Positions 15,573-23,662 are shown, counted from the first letter of the stretch. The stretch: 64,000 nucleotides of DNA from Methylobacterium radiotolerans JCM 2831 (GCF_000019725.1 NC_010505.1:5316001-5380000), one strand, 5' to 3'. Program-made: numbers and translations. Notes: generated from the sequence alone by a model not told the origin.

Positions 15573-15597
15573 AACCTTCAGCAATAACCAAGGTTCC
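15573..15597 (-). promoter_or_regulatory. Sigma-EcfG-like promoter (GGTT variant) for the KGG gene
   Basis: Minus strand: GGAAC at 15597-15593, 16 bases, GGTT at 15576-15573 in place of CGTT. Correctly placed about 40-60 bases ahead of ATG 15538. The mismatch lowers confidence. Confidence 0.5.
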
Positions 15598-15778
15598 TAT
15601 CCTGAGACCTGCTCAAGCTTCCGCCAGCTAAGCTTGGCAGCAACCCGGACTTGTGTCCCGCGTTGGTCGACATTCGACGCTGGTTGATGTCCGCGTTCGC
15701 TCCGGCTGCCCCGGAGGTTCGGCGGCTTGTTCCGGGTGGATGGCGCCGCCGCGCGGCGCGAGGGAAAGGTTTTCGCGT

Positions 15779-15976
15779 ATGACGAACCGCAACATGGTCA
15801 AGGATGAGGCCTCGGCGCCGCGGCCGAACACGCCACCGCTGCCGCCGATGCCCGCGCCGGAAGATTCCGCCACGCCGACCACGCGCGAGGAGCCGACGGA
15901 TTCGCCGCACCTGAATGCCAGTCTCAAGCGCGACGCGCCCCCTCCCGGCGGTCTGGGCCTCGCCACGAAGCGCTGA
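15779..15976 (+). CDS. Hypothetical proline-rich small protein
   Basis: A 65-residue protein starting MTNRNMVKDEASAPRPN, very rich in proline, alanine and charged residues and probably disordered; the end is GGLGLATKR. No family is recognised. GAGGGAAAGG lies 8-18 bases before ATG 15779. It is convergent with the SCO gene, 16 bases away. No sigma-EcfG-type promoter is found for it. Coding status is likely but rests on the ribosome-binding site and codon pattern only. Confidence 0.5.
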   Translation: MTNRNMVKDEASAPRPNTPPLPPMPAPEDSATPTTREEPTDSPHLNASLKRDAPPPGGLGLATKR

Positions 15977-15992
15977 GTCGGACGGAGAGGTC

Positions 15993-16826
15993 TCAGGCCT
16001 GACGCCGGCGCGCGAGGCGCGTCAGGCCCGCGATCAGAAGGGCGATTGCCAGGATCGTGACGATCCCGGCTACCGTCAGGATTCGCTGGATCAGCGGCGT
16101 GTAGATACCGCGCGCGGCATCGTAGCCGTAGCAGAGCAGGGTGAGCCGGTCGGCGATGCTGCCGATCCGGCCTTCTCCGGCCTCGATCAGGGCGAGGCGG
16201 AGGTCGCGCCCGGTCAGCGCCAGGGGCGACAGGACCCGCGACAGCCGGCCGTCGGCGGCGAGGAGAAGCGCCGCCGCGGGATGCGCGAAGCTGTCGGTCC
16301 CGGCATCGTACACCGCCTTGTAGCCCAGCGCGCCGGTGAGGCGCGCCAGCGCGCCGTCCGACACGAGGAGTGCCCGGGGCCGGACGGTCTTCGCCCGGTC
16401 CCCGAGGGTCTCGGCCAGCATGCGGCGCGCGGCCGCGGCATCGTCGCGCGGGTCGATCCCGACCAGCACGAGGGCGTAGTCGTCGATCGGGAGGCCCGTG
16501 GCCGCCAGGGCGTCCGCCGACATGGACAGCATCGGGTCGCAGACATTCCCGCAGGTGTAGTCCACCGGTAGCAGCAGGGCCGCGCGGCCCCCGACGGCCT
16601 GCCCCAGAGTGGTCGGCCGGTCGGTGCGCGCGTCGGTCGCGGCGAGGTCGAGCGGGACCCGGGCACCTGGGGGCGGCGCGACCGCGACGCGGGCGAGATC
16701 GGCCTGGACGAGGCGTGCCGCGGCCGGGCCCGACGCCAGGGCGAGGCCCACCGCCAGGACGGCGCCGAGACCACACCGACAGGTTGCGGCAGGCGCGGGG
16801 CTGGACAAGTGCCTGACGAACCGCAT
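15993..16826 (-). CDS. SCO1/SenC family copper-binding or thiol protein
   Basis: A 277-residue exported protein. A signal peptide (GLGAVLAVGLALASGPAAA) is followed by a thioredoxin-like domain with the SCO metal site: Cys92 and Cys96 in DYTCGNVCDP and His182 in DSFAHPAA. SCO proteins deliver copper to cytochrome oxidase or act as periplasmic thiol reductants. Unlike the shorter SCO type it also has a C-terminal membrane helix (ILTVAGIVTILAIALLIAGL), so it is held in the inner membrane. The start at 16826 is a choice; the frame stays open to 16976 without further signal. No oxidase genes are next to it. Confidence 0.8.
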   Translation of the reverse strand: MRFVRHLSSPAPAATCRCGLGAVLAVGLALASGPAAARLVQADLARVAVAPPPGARVPLDLAATDARTDRPTTLGQAVGGRAALLLPVDYTCGNVCDPMLSMSADALAATGLPIDDYALVLVGIDPRDDAAAARRMLAETLGDRAKTVRPRALLVSDGALARLTGALGYKAVYDAGTDSFAHPAAALLLAADGRLSRVLSPLALTGRDLRLALIEAGEGRIGSIADRLTLLCYGYDAARGIYTPLIQRILTVAGIVTILAIALLIAGLTRLARRRQA

Positions 16827-16887
16827 GGATAAGCGCGCCCGTCCGGCCCCGCCGTCCTGGGCGTGAGACCCGTCGCGGAGCCCCCGA

Positions 16888-17331
16888 ATGACCCTCGACA
16901 CCGAGGTTTCCTCCCTGAAGCAGGTGCCGCTCTTCCGCGAGGTGGAGCCGGCGCGCCTGAAGCTCCTCGCCTTCACCAGCGAGCGGGTCCATTTCGAGCC
17001 GGGGCAACGCTTCTTCGCCCGCGGCGACGTGGCGGATGCGGCCTACGTGATCCTCTCGGGCACGGCGGAGGTCAGCATCGACGGTCCCGCCGGGCCGGTG
17101 CGGCTGGCGCTCCTCGGCCAGGACGCCCTCGTCGGTGAGATGGGCATCCTGGCCGAGCAGCCCCGCTCCGCCACCGTGACGGCGCAATCCGCGGTGACCG
17201 CCCTGCGCATCGACCGCGGCGTGTTCCTGGAACTCCTGGCACAGTTTCCGCAGATCAGCATCGCCCTGATGCGCGTGCTGGCGCTGCGGCTGGAGCAGAC
17301 CAATCAGGCGCTGGCCGAGAGCCGGGGCTGA
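16888..17331 (+). CDS. Cyclic nucleotide-binding (CRP-type) domain protein without an effector domain
   Basis: A 147-residue protein made of one CRP-like beta-roll: VPLFREVEPARLKLLAFTSE at the start, FEPGQRFFARGD, then GEMGILAEQPRSATVTAQS, the phosphate-binding-cassette equivalent, and an alpha-helical end QFPQISIALMRVLALRLEQ. There is no helix-turn-helix; the protein stops where one would begin, so it cannot act as a CRP-type DNA binder by itself. It may sense a nucleotide and bind a partner. GGAG lies upstream of ATG 16888. It ends base to base with the convergent VOC gene. Confidence 0.85.
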   Translation: MTLDTEVSSLKQVPLFREVEPARLKLLAFTSERVHFEPGQRFFARGDVADAAYVILSGTAEVSIDGPAGPVRLALLGQDALVGEMGILAEQPRSATVTAQSAVTALRIDRGVFLELLAQFPQISIALMRVLALRLEQTNQALAESRG

Positions 17332-17772
17332 TCATCCCGCGTAGGTGATGAACTCCAGGAGCGAGCCGTCCGGATCCCGGAAGTAGACGCTGATCCCCGC
17401 ACCCGCGGCGCCGTGCCGCTCCACCGGGCCGAGTTCCACCGGGACCCCGGCGGCCTCGAGATGCGCGATCGCGGTCTCGATCGCGCCCGACCAGCGGAAG
17501 CACAGGTCGCTGTTGCCCGGCTGGACGGGAGTCGCCGCCACCGGCACGGCCTCGACGCCCGGGCCGTGGCAATTGAGCTGGACGCCGCCGAACCGGTAGG
17601 CGAAGCCGGCGCCGCGCTCGACGATCTCGGCACCCACCACGTCCCGGTAGAAGGTGTTGGAGCGCGCCCAGTCGCTGACGTGGATCACGCAGTGATCGAG
17701 GTGAATCGCCGGTCTGAGCGGGACATCCGGGGCGACCGTCGCCTCGGTCGGAAGAGTTTCGGTCTCGGGCAT
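17332..17772 (-). CDS. VOC family (glyoxalase/dioxygenase-like) protein
   Basis: A 146-residue protein with one vicinal-oxygen-chelate module. The segment IHLDHCVIHVSDWARSNTFY is the usual first beta-alpha unit, with His27 in LDH as a metal ligand candidate; GGVQLNCHGPG carries a further histidine; and RDPDGSLLEFITY gives the last glutamate ligand. Members of this short type are often annotated as glyoxalase or extradiol dioxygenase-like, with unknown substrates. About 20 residues before the domain look unstructured. It is a single gene, convergent with the cNMP-binding protein gene with no bases between. Confidence 0.82.
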   Translation of the reverse strand: MPETETLPTEATVAPDVPLRPAIHLDHCVIHVSDWARSNTFYRDVVGAEIVERGAGFAYRFGGVQLNCHGPGVEAVPVAATPVQPGNSDLCFRWSGAIETAIAHLEAAGVPVELGPVERHGAAGAGISVYFRDPDGSLLEFITYAG

Positions 17773-17943
17773 CGCTCACCTCCGCGCCGGGCGCAATAGA
17801 GCGCCTCTGCGATTCAGAATTAGGGCGCAACCGTGGCCGCGGGAGCGGCCCGCGCGCGGCCGGCTGCGGCGGAAAAGCTACATCGTCACAGGCGCGGAGA
17901 AGGTAGGCATGGCGCGACGACCGTATCCCGCACGACAGGACCT

Positions 17944-18624
17944 ATGATCGCCACGCTTCCCTCGGCCTGGAGCCGCCTGCGCCGGATCGTTCTCTCGCGA
18001 GTCCTCCTCGCCGTCGTGGCGATCGCCCCCCTGGCGGCGTGCCAGACCCGTCCGGTCCAAGTTGCCCAGGACGACGAGTCGGCCTGGTACATCGGCAGCA
18101 AACCCGACAAGCCCTTCGATATTCCGCTGGTCGACACGCAGCGCCTCGATCCGAAGTATCGCCGGCAGCAGGTCAGCTACAACGGTCCCGAGCAGCCGGG
18201 GACGATCGTGGTCGACATCGACAAGCGTCAGCTCGTCCTCGTCCAGGCCGACGGCACGGCGATGCAGTACGGGGTCGGTGTGGGCAAGGCCGGCTTCTCC
18301 TGGAAGGGCGAGGCGCGGGTCGGGCGCAAGGGCGTCTGGCCGGACTGGAGCCCGACCGTCACGATGGTCTCGCTGCATCCCGACCTGCCGCGCACCCGGA
18401 AGGGCGGCCTGGACAACCCCCTCGGCGCCCGCGCCCTCTACCTCTACCAGGGCAACCGCGACATCCTGTTCCGCATCCACGGCACCAACGAGCCCTGGAG
18501 CATCGGCGAGCAGATGTCGTCGGGCTGCGTCCGGATGCTGAACGAGGATATCGCCGACCTGTACGAGCGCGTGCCGGTGGGCACCCGCGTTCTCATCAAG
18601 CGCAACGGCAAGTACCGGACCTGA
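17944..18624 (+). CDS. L,D-transpeptidase, lipoprotein (YkuD/ErfK family)
   Basis: A 226-residue peptidoglycan cross-linking enzyme of the periplasm. A signal sequence ends in the lipobox LAACQ near residue 37, so it is probably lipid-anchored. The YkuD domain covers about 78-224 and has the catalytic pair His179 (FRIHGTNEP) and Cys195 (MSSGCVRM), with the surrounding H-G-T-N and S-S-G-C-V-R-M motifs intact. It forms 3-3 cross-links or attaches outer-membrane proteins to murein. ATG 17944 is chosen since the frame before it lacks the signal sequence. Rhizobiales have many paralogues, so the specific job is not known. Confidence 0.92.
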   Translation: MIATLPSAWSRLRRIVLSRVLLAVVAIAPLAACQTRPVQVAQDDESAWYIGSKPDKPFDIPLVDTQRLDPKYRRQQVSYNGPEQPGTIVVDIDKRQLVLVQADGTAMQYGVGVGKAGFSWKGEARVGRKGVWPDWSPTVTMVSLHPDLPRTRKGGLDNPLGARALYLYQGNRDILFRIHGTNEPWSIGEQMSSGCVRMLNEDIADLYERVPVGTRVLIKRNGKYRT

Positions 18625-18650
18625 GCGGCCGACGCCGATCGCCGGGCCGG

Positions 18651-18929
18651 TCAGCCGGCCGGCGCTGCCGCGGCGGACGCGTCGCGGACTTCTCCGGAGA
18701 CGCGTCCGGCGAGGCGGGCCAGAGCTGCACGGTCCAGGCCGCCACCGTCCGCGGCGGGCCCGCCCGGCCGACCGTCCGGCGCCATGCCGTCGCTGGCCAG
18801 CACCGCGGCGGCGGTCAGGCCGGGTCCGGTCCTGCCGGTCGGCCGCTCCGGACCGATCGCGAAGCCGGCCCAGACCAGGAGAGCCGCGCACAGGGCCAGG
18901 CTGGCCAGCAGGGTCTTGAGGAAGGTCAT
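18651..18929 (-). CDS. Hypothetical secreted or anchored protein, probable leaderless sigma-EcfG transcript
   Basis: A 92-residue protein with a clear N-terminal hydrophobic segment (LLASLALCAALLVWAGFAIG) and a glycine/proline-rich, then alanine-rich tail. No family is recognised. The ATG at 18929 has no ribosome-binding site at the right distance. Instead a sigma-EcfG-type promoter (18937-18962) ends seven bases before the ATG, so the transcript would start at or beside the start codon. A leaderless stress-induced envelope protein is the simplest reading. Confidence 0.6.
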   Translation of the reverse strand: MTFLKTLLASLALCAALLVWAGFAIGPERPTGRTGPGLTAAAVLASDGMAPDGRPGGPAADGGGLDRAALARLAGRVSGEVRDASAAAAPAG

Positions 18930-18936
18930 GACTCAT

Positions 18937-18962
18937 AACGAGCGGCTCCGGGCCGTCGTTCC
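18937..18962 (-). promoter_or_regulatory. Sigma-EcfG-type promoter for the 92-residue protein gene
   Basis: Minus strand: GGAAC at 18962-18958, 17 bases, CGTT at 18940-18937. Only seven bases separate CGTT from ATG 18929. Confidence 0.65.
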
Positions 18963-19139
18963 GTTGCCAAGCTTCGCTCCGGCGGGCGGAACGCTTTGGC
19001 AACCATGACGGCCGAAACTCGGCGACGCGCCTGCGAGGCCGATTCGGTCGCCCGGCAAATTCGCCACATTGGCCGGGCACCGTCTCGGGCCCGACGAACT
19101 CGTCACCAGATTCTCGCCACCCGCGTGGACATCCCCGTT

Positions 19140-19643
19140 ATGATCAGACCGATGCTTGCCCTGCTCCTCCTCTGCGGCCCCGCGGCCGCGGCCGGGACGG
19201 TCAGCGGCCCGGCGACCGTCATCGACGGCGACACGATCGAGGTGCAGGGCACGCGCATCCATCTCTACGGCATCGACGCCCCCGAGACCGCGCAGAGCTG
19301 CGAGACCGCCAAGGGGCGGGAGTATCGCTGCGGCCGCGAGGCCGCGCAGGCCCTGCGCGCGCGGATCGGCGGCGGCGTGGTCACCTGCGAGCGGCGCGAG
19401 GGCACTGTCGCCGGCCGCGTCGCCGGGATCTGCCATGTCCAGGGCGAGGATCTGTCCGCCTGGATGGTGGGCCAGGGGCTGGCGCTGGCCAGCCGCCAGG
19501 TGACAGCCCCCTACATCCGGCAGGAGGGCCACGCCTGGGCGACCCGCCGGGGCATCTGGGCCGGCACCTTCGAGAAGCCGGCCGACTGGCGCCAGGATCG
19601 GCGCCGGGTCGAGGCCGCGGCCGGGACGAGCGCGGCCGACTAG
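19140..19643 (+). CDS. Thermonuclease (SNase-like) family protein
   Basis: A 167-residue exported protein. A short signal peptide (MLALLLLCGPAAAAG) is followed by a staphylococcal nuclease fold: VIDGDTIEVQGTRIHLYGID with the D-G-D-T and R-L-Y-G-I-D-A-P-E motifs, then the C-terminal block GRRGIW-like TRRGIWAG. The first catalytic arginine is replaced by histidine-context (RIHLYGIDAPE), and the usual second arginine block (G-R-x-x-A/G) appears as VAGRVAGIC. Many such proteins in Rhizobiales are of unknown function. ATG 19140 is preferred over an upstream 18996 start because it places the signal peptide at the N-terminus. Confidence 0.82.
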   Translation: MIRPMLALLLLCGPAAAAGTVSGPATVIDGDTIEVQGTRIHLYGIDAPETAQSCETAKGREYRCGREAAQALRARIGGGVVTCERREGTVAGRVAGICHVQGEDLSAWMVGQGLALASRQVTAPYIRQEGHAWATRRGIWAGTFEKPADWRQDRRRVEAAAGTSAAD

Positions 19644-19656
19644 CGGCTCGCGCGAC

Positions 19657-20775
19657 TCAGGCCGTCGCGTCCTGTCCCTCGGTGAATTCTCGCCACAGCA
19701 AGACCAGGGCGGCCATCACGGCCGGCCCGACGAACAGGCCGAGCAGCCCGAAGGTCTCGACGCCGCCGAGGATGCCGAGGAGCACCCACAGGAAGGGCAG
19801 CTTGGTCGTGCCGCCGATCAGCGCCGGACGGATGAAGTGGTCGGCCACGAAGGTCACGACGAGGCCCGCCGCCGCCACCACCAGAGCGGCCGTCACCGAC
19901 CCCGCCGCCACAAGGAGGAGCGCCGCGACGGCGATCGCCACGGCGGCGCCGAAGGGGATCATCGCCGCCACCGCCGTGAACGCGCCGAGCAGAACGGGGT
20001 GGGGCACGCCCGCGAAGTGGTAGACGATCCCCAGCACGAAGCCCTCGCCGAGGCCCACCAGCACCAGCCCGTCGACCGTGCCGTGCACCGAGGCCACCAT
20101 CTGGCGGGCGACACGCTCGCCGCGCGGTCCGAACAGGCGGTGGCAGGCGGTGAGCGACTGGTCCCGCACCGTCCGCCAGTCGCGGAACAGGAAGAACAGC
20201 GCCACGAGGCTGAAGCCGAACAGCACGATCCGGTGCACCACCTCGCGGCCGACATTGCGCGAGGCGCCGAGCACCGAGTGATTCTCGAAGCGGCGCAGCA
20301 GATCGGAGCCCGCCTGCGCGTGGCCCAGATTGTCGTTCCACCACGCGGTCGCCTGCGCGGCGCCGTAGGGCAGGTGCTGCAGGAATTCCGGAGCCGGGAT
20401 GCCGTTCGCCTCGGCGTTCCGGACGAACTCCGCCACGTCGTGGGCCTCGCGGGCGGCCTGGATGCCGAGGATCGCGAGCGGCGCCAGGAAGACCAGCGCC
20501 ACGGCCGCGGTCATCAGCGTGGGCAGCAGGATGTTGTGCTTGCCCGGCGGGAAGCGGTGCTCCAGCCGCTGGTAGATCGGCCAGAGGGCGATCGCCAGGA
20601 CCACCGCCCAGGCGAGCGCCGGCAGGAACTCGTGCAGGATCCAGAGGCCCAGGGCCGTCAGGGCCAGGACCAGCAGGACGCGGGCCGCTCCCTGGGAGCG
20701 CGCGCGCTCCTGCGGCGGCAGCGGCGGCGTCTCGATCCGCGCCGGCGGCGCGGCGGGCTTGGTGATCGGTGGCAT
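19657..20775 (-). CDS. AI-2E family transporter (PerM/YdiK-like)
   Basis: A 372-residue inner-membrane protein with the PerM/AI-2E pattern: two helices close to the N-terminus after an alanine/proline-rich 35-residue start, another pair in the first third, and a dense C-terminal group of helices ending in FGLLGLFVGPAVMAALVLLWREF, the conserved family end. Members export autoinducer-2 or work as Na+/H+ antiporters or unspecified permeases. It is monocistronic and convergent with the nuclease gene, 13 bases apart. Substrate not predictable. Confidence 0.85.
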   Translation of the reverse strand: MPPITKPAAPPARIETPPLPPQERARSQGAARVLLVLALTALGLWILHEFLPALAWAVVLAIALWPIYQRLEHRFPPGKHNILLPTLMTAAVALVFLAPLAILGIQAAREAHDVAEFVRNAEANGIPAPEFLQHLPYGAAQATAWWNDNLGHAQAGSDLLRRFENHSVLGASRNVGREVVHRIVLFGFSLVALFFLFRDWRTVRDQSLTACHRLFGPRGERVARQMVASVHGTVDGLVLVGLGEGFVLGIVYHFAGVPHPVLLGAFTAVAAMIPFGAAVAIAVAALLLVAAGSVTAALVVAAAGLVVTFVADHFIRPALIGGTTKLPFLWVLLGILGGVETFGLLGLFVGPAVMAALVLLWREFTEGQDATA

Positions 20776-21076
20776 CCGTCTGGTCTCCTGAGGACGCGCC
20801 TCGTCTCGCCGTCAAGCTAGGGCCCGCGCGTCCGGAGCGTACGCGCGCCCCCGCACCGGGCAGCGCACGCCTGTGGACAGGCGCTGAAACGCCGGGGAAG
20901 CGCCGCGGTTGCCGCTTCTGACACCCTCGTGTAGAGGTCGCCGCCATTCGACCGGGCCGCGTTCCAGGGCCCGTCCACGCGTAGGGCGGCCGCGCGGGGC
21001 GCTTGCGCCGGGCTGCCCGGGCGGCGAGGGGGCTCCCGCACGACCGATCCGGAACTCGAACAGCCCGCGAGTAGAC

Positions 21077-21385
21077 ATGTCCGACGAGCCCGTCCACGGC
21101 AGCGCCACCTTCGAGCGCGTGGCCGACATCATAGCCGAGACCGCCGACATCCCGCGGGACAAGATCACGCCCGAGAGTCACGCCATCGACGACCTCGGCA
21201 TCGACAGCCTCGCCTTCCTCGACATCGCCTTCGCGGTGGACAAGGCCTTCGGGATCAAGCTGCCGCTCGAGCGGTGGACCCAGGAGGTGAACGAGGGCAA
21301 GGTCCCGGCCGAGGAGTACTTCGTCCTCAAGAACCTGTGCGCGCGCATCGACGGCCTCGTGGCCGAGAAGGCCGCCAAGGTCTGA
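21077..21385 (+). CDS. acpXL: Very-long-chain acyl carrier protein AcpXL
   Basis: A 102-residue acyl carrier protein. Ser44 in [13 protein letters not shown] is the phosphopantetheine site. The sequence around [20 protein letters not shown] and the long C-terminal block [20 protein letters not shown] are specific to AcpXL, which carries the 27-hydroxy-octacosanoyl-type chain that Rhizobiales attach to lipid A, not to the fatty-acid AcpP. The first nine residues are an extension. The ATG at 21077 opens a three-gene operon with a dehydratase and a ketosynthase. Bases 20776-21076 upstream hold no gene and no promoter I could recognise. Confidence 0.93.
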   Translation: MSDEPVHGSATFERVADIIAETADIPRDKITPESHAIDDLGIDSLAFLDIAFAVDKAFGIKLPLERWTQEVNEGKVPAEEYFVLKNLCARIDGLVAEKAAKV

Positions 21386-21407
21386 ACCAAGGCCGATCCG
21401 ACCCGTC

Positions 21408-21887
21408 ATGCGCCTCGAATATTTCGAGATGATCGATTCCGTGCGGCTCCTCGACAGGGCCGCCGGCCGCATCGAGGCGCTCGCCCGGGTTCCGATGGCG
21501 AGCCCGGTCTTCGAGGGGCATTTCCCCGGCCATCCCCTCGTGCCGGGGGTGCTCCTGACCGAGACGATGGCCCAGGCCTCCGGGTACCTCGTGCTCGCCC
21601 ATCTCGACTTCGCCCGGATGCCGTTCCTCACCGGGGTCGACAAGGCGCGCTTCCGGTCCTTCGTCGGGCCCGGCGCGGACCTCCTCGTCACGGCGACCCT
21701 GGAGCACGACGGCTCGGGCTACGCGGTGACCAAGGCGGCGATCAGCCACGACGGCAAGGCGCTGTGCGACGCGGAGCTCCGCTTCCGCACCATGCCGTTC
21801 CCGGACGGGCTCGACGCGCCGATGCGCGAGCGGGCGCGGACGATCGGCCTGTTTCCCGATTCGGCGCCGGCCGAACGCGAGCCCTGA
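21408..21887 (+). CDS. FabZ-type 3-hydroxyacyl-ACP dehydratase for very-long-chain acyl groups
   Basis: A 159-residue hot-dog-fold protein. The catalytic His38 lies in FEGHFPGHPLVPGVLL and Glu52 in TETMAQASG, as in FabZ. It is longer at the C-terminus than housekeeping FabZ (about 145) and lies 22 bases behind acpXL and seven before the ketosynthase gene, which matches the second gene of the acpXL cluster in rhizobia (often called fabZXL). It would remove water from 3-hydroxyacyl-AcpXL during chain extension. Confidence 0.9.
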   Translation: MRLEYFEMIDSVRLLDRAAGRIEALARVPMASPVFEGHFPGHPLVPGVLLTETMAQASGYLVLAHLDFARMPFLTGVDKARFRSFVGPGADLLVTATLEHDGSGYAVTKAAISHDGKALCDAELRFRTMPFPDGLDAPMRERARTIGLFPDSAPAEREP

Positions 21888-21894
21888 GTCAGCC

Positions 21895-23034
21895 ATGAGC
21901 CGCCCCGTCGTCGTCACCGGCCTCGGCCTCGTCTCCTGCGCGGGTGAGGGCGTCGACGCCCACCTGGCCGCCCTCGCCGGGGAGGCTGCCCCGCGCACCG
22001 ACAGCGAGACCTTCGCGCCCTATCCGGTCCATCCGGCCCCGGCGATCGCGTGGGACGGCCAGATCCCCAAGCGCAGCGACCAGCGGCAGATGGAGGCGTG
22101 GCAGCGGCTCGGGGTCTACGCCGCCGGCCTCGCCCTCGACGAGGCGGGCGTGAAGGACGACGCCGCCTTCAAGCAGGCGCTTCACCTCGTCGTGGCCGCG
22201 GGCGGCGGCGAGCGCGACTACGCGGCGGACGGCGCGATCCTGACCGGTCTGCGCGACGCCGCAGATCCGGGCGCCTACCTGAACGAGCGCCTTCAGAACG
22301 ATCTCCGTCCGACGCTGTTCCTCGCCCAGCTCTCGAACCTGCTCGCCGGCAACATCGCCATCGTGCACGGGGTGACGGGCGCCTCGCGCACGTTCATGGG
22401 CGAGGAATCCGCCGGCGTCGACGCCCTGCGGATCGCCCAGGCGCGGGTGGCTTCGGGCCAGATCGACGCGATCCTGGTCGGCGGCTCCTACAGCGCCGAG
22501 CGGCCGGACGTTCTGGTGATCCACGAGATGGGCGGCTATCTCGCCCGCGACGCCTATCGCCCGGTCTTCGCGCGGGGCGACGCGGGTGGCGAGGCGGGCG
22601 GGTTCATCCTCGGGAGCTGTGCGGCCTTCCTGATGCTCGAATCCGCCGCGCACGCTGCCGCCCGCGGCGCCCGCGCCCTGGCCCGGCTGGAGCCGGTGGC
22701 GAGTGACCGGACCCGGCGCGTGCCGGGCAGCGTCGCCGGTAGCCTCGAGACCCTCTGGCGGCGGGCTGGCCTCTCGGCTCCCGACCACGTCCTGTCCGGT
22801 GCCACCGGCGTCGCCCCGATCACCGCGGAGGAGCGCGCGGCGCTGGCGCAGCTCGCGCCGCGCGCGCGCCTGCGTGCCCTCGGGGACGTGATCGGGCACG
22901 GGCTCGAGGTGGCGGCGCCCTTCGGGGCGGCGCTCGCCGCCGCCCTCGTCGCCGACGGCCGCGCCCGCGAGGTCGCCGTGACCGCCGTCGGCCACCGGCG
23001 CGGCGAGGGTGTCCTGCGCCTCGTCCCGGCCTGA
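21895..23034 (+). CDS. Beta-ketoacyl-ACP synthase-like protein of the acpXL cluster, catalytic Cys missing
   Basis: A 379-residue thiolase-fold protein that starts like FabF (RPVVVTGLGLVSCAGEG). In FabF the nucleophile sits in a T-A-C-x-S motif; here the aligned stretch is TFMGEESAGVDA, with glutamate at 170-171 where alanine and cysteine are expected. The first catalytic histidine (N-A-H-G-T in FabF) is also lost (SGATGVAP), while the second survives in VIGHGLEVAAP. That is the pattern of a chain-length-factor or decarboxylating subunit rather than a full condensing enzyme. In rhizobia the third gene of the acpXL cluster is a FabF2-type protein followed by fabF1, adh and lpxXL; none of these follows here. 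Confidence 0.85.
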   Translation: MSRPVVVTGLGLVSCAGEGVDAHLAALAGEAAPRTDSETFAPYPVHPAPAIAWDGQIPKRSDQRQMEAWQRLGVYAAGLALDEAGVKDDAAFKQALHLVVAAGGGERDYAADGAILTGLRDAADPGAYLNERLQNDLRPTLFLAQLSNLLAGNIAIVHGVTGASRTFMGEESAGVDALRIAQARVASGQIDAILVGGSYSAERPDVLVIHEMGGYLARDAYRPVFARGDAGGEAGGFILGSCAAFLMLESAAHAAARGARALARLEPVASDRTRRVPGSVAGSLETLWRRAGLSAPDHVLSGATGVAPITAEERAALAQLAPRARLRALGDVIGHGLEVAAPFGAALAAALVADGRAREVAVTAVGHRRGEGVLRLVPA

Positions 23035-23404
23035 GCGAACCCGCCGCCCGGGTGCGCGCCGGCCGCGTCCGATCGTCCGGTCGGCAGCACAGATTTCGCG
23101 CGGCCGCGCCGCATCGAAATCCCTTATCCCGTTGTTCAAGCGACCGTTCTGGCGTTGCTCAACCGGAATTTGCGGAAAGAATTTCCCGCATCGCTGCGGC
23201 GCTGGCCGGGGGAAATATTTCCCCGCGCTTGCCAAAGAACCGCCGGCGGTCTACTTCTACCGCATCGGCACGTGTCCGGATATCTTGGACCGTTACGCCT
23301 TCGCAGGGCGGTTCTGACTTTCCTATCGCTATCGGTCGATGCCGGCGCCCGCTCCTTCGGGAGGGCGCCATCTCTCACTATGCCTGCGAAGATCAAGGAC
23401 TTCC

Positions 23405-23614
23405 ATGAGCACCGGAACCGTCAAGTGGTTCAACGAGACCAAGGGCTACGGCTTCATCCAGCCGGATGACGGCGGCAAGGACGTGTTCGTCCACATCTCG
23501 GCCGTCGAGCGCGCCGGCCTGCGCGGCCTGAACGAGGGCCAGAAGGTCTCCTACGAGCTGGAGACCGACCGTCGCAGCGGCAAGCAGTCCGCCGGTCAGC
23601 TCCAGACGGCCTGA
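23405..23614 (+). CDS. Cold-shock domain protein (CspA family)
   Basis: A 69-residue single cold-shock domain. It has [15 protein letters not shown] with the first RNA-binding motif, DVFVHIS with the second, and the usual [12 protein letters not shown] end. Binds single-stranded RNA and DNA and melts RNA structure. The region before it (23035-23404) has no gene; a small GGCGCC-type hairpin around 23343-23369 sits in what is probably a long leader, as is common for csp genes. A clean terminator follows at 23639-23662. Confidence 0.95.
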   Translation: MSTGTVKWFNETKGYGFIQPDDGGKDVFVHISAVERAGLRGLNEGQKVSYELETDRRSGKQSAGQLQTA

Positions 23615-23638
23615 TCGCCGTCCTCAGCGTTTCTCCGG

Positions 23639-23662
23639 AAGCCGCTCCTCTGGGAGCGGCTT
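23639..23662 (+). terminator. Rho-independent terminator after the cold-shock gene
   Basis: Ten-base perfect stem (AAGCCGCTCC/GGAGCGGCTT, 23639-23648 with 23653-23662), loop TCTG, followed by CTTCG. It lies 25 bases past the stop. Confidence 0.85.
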
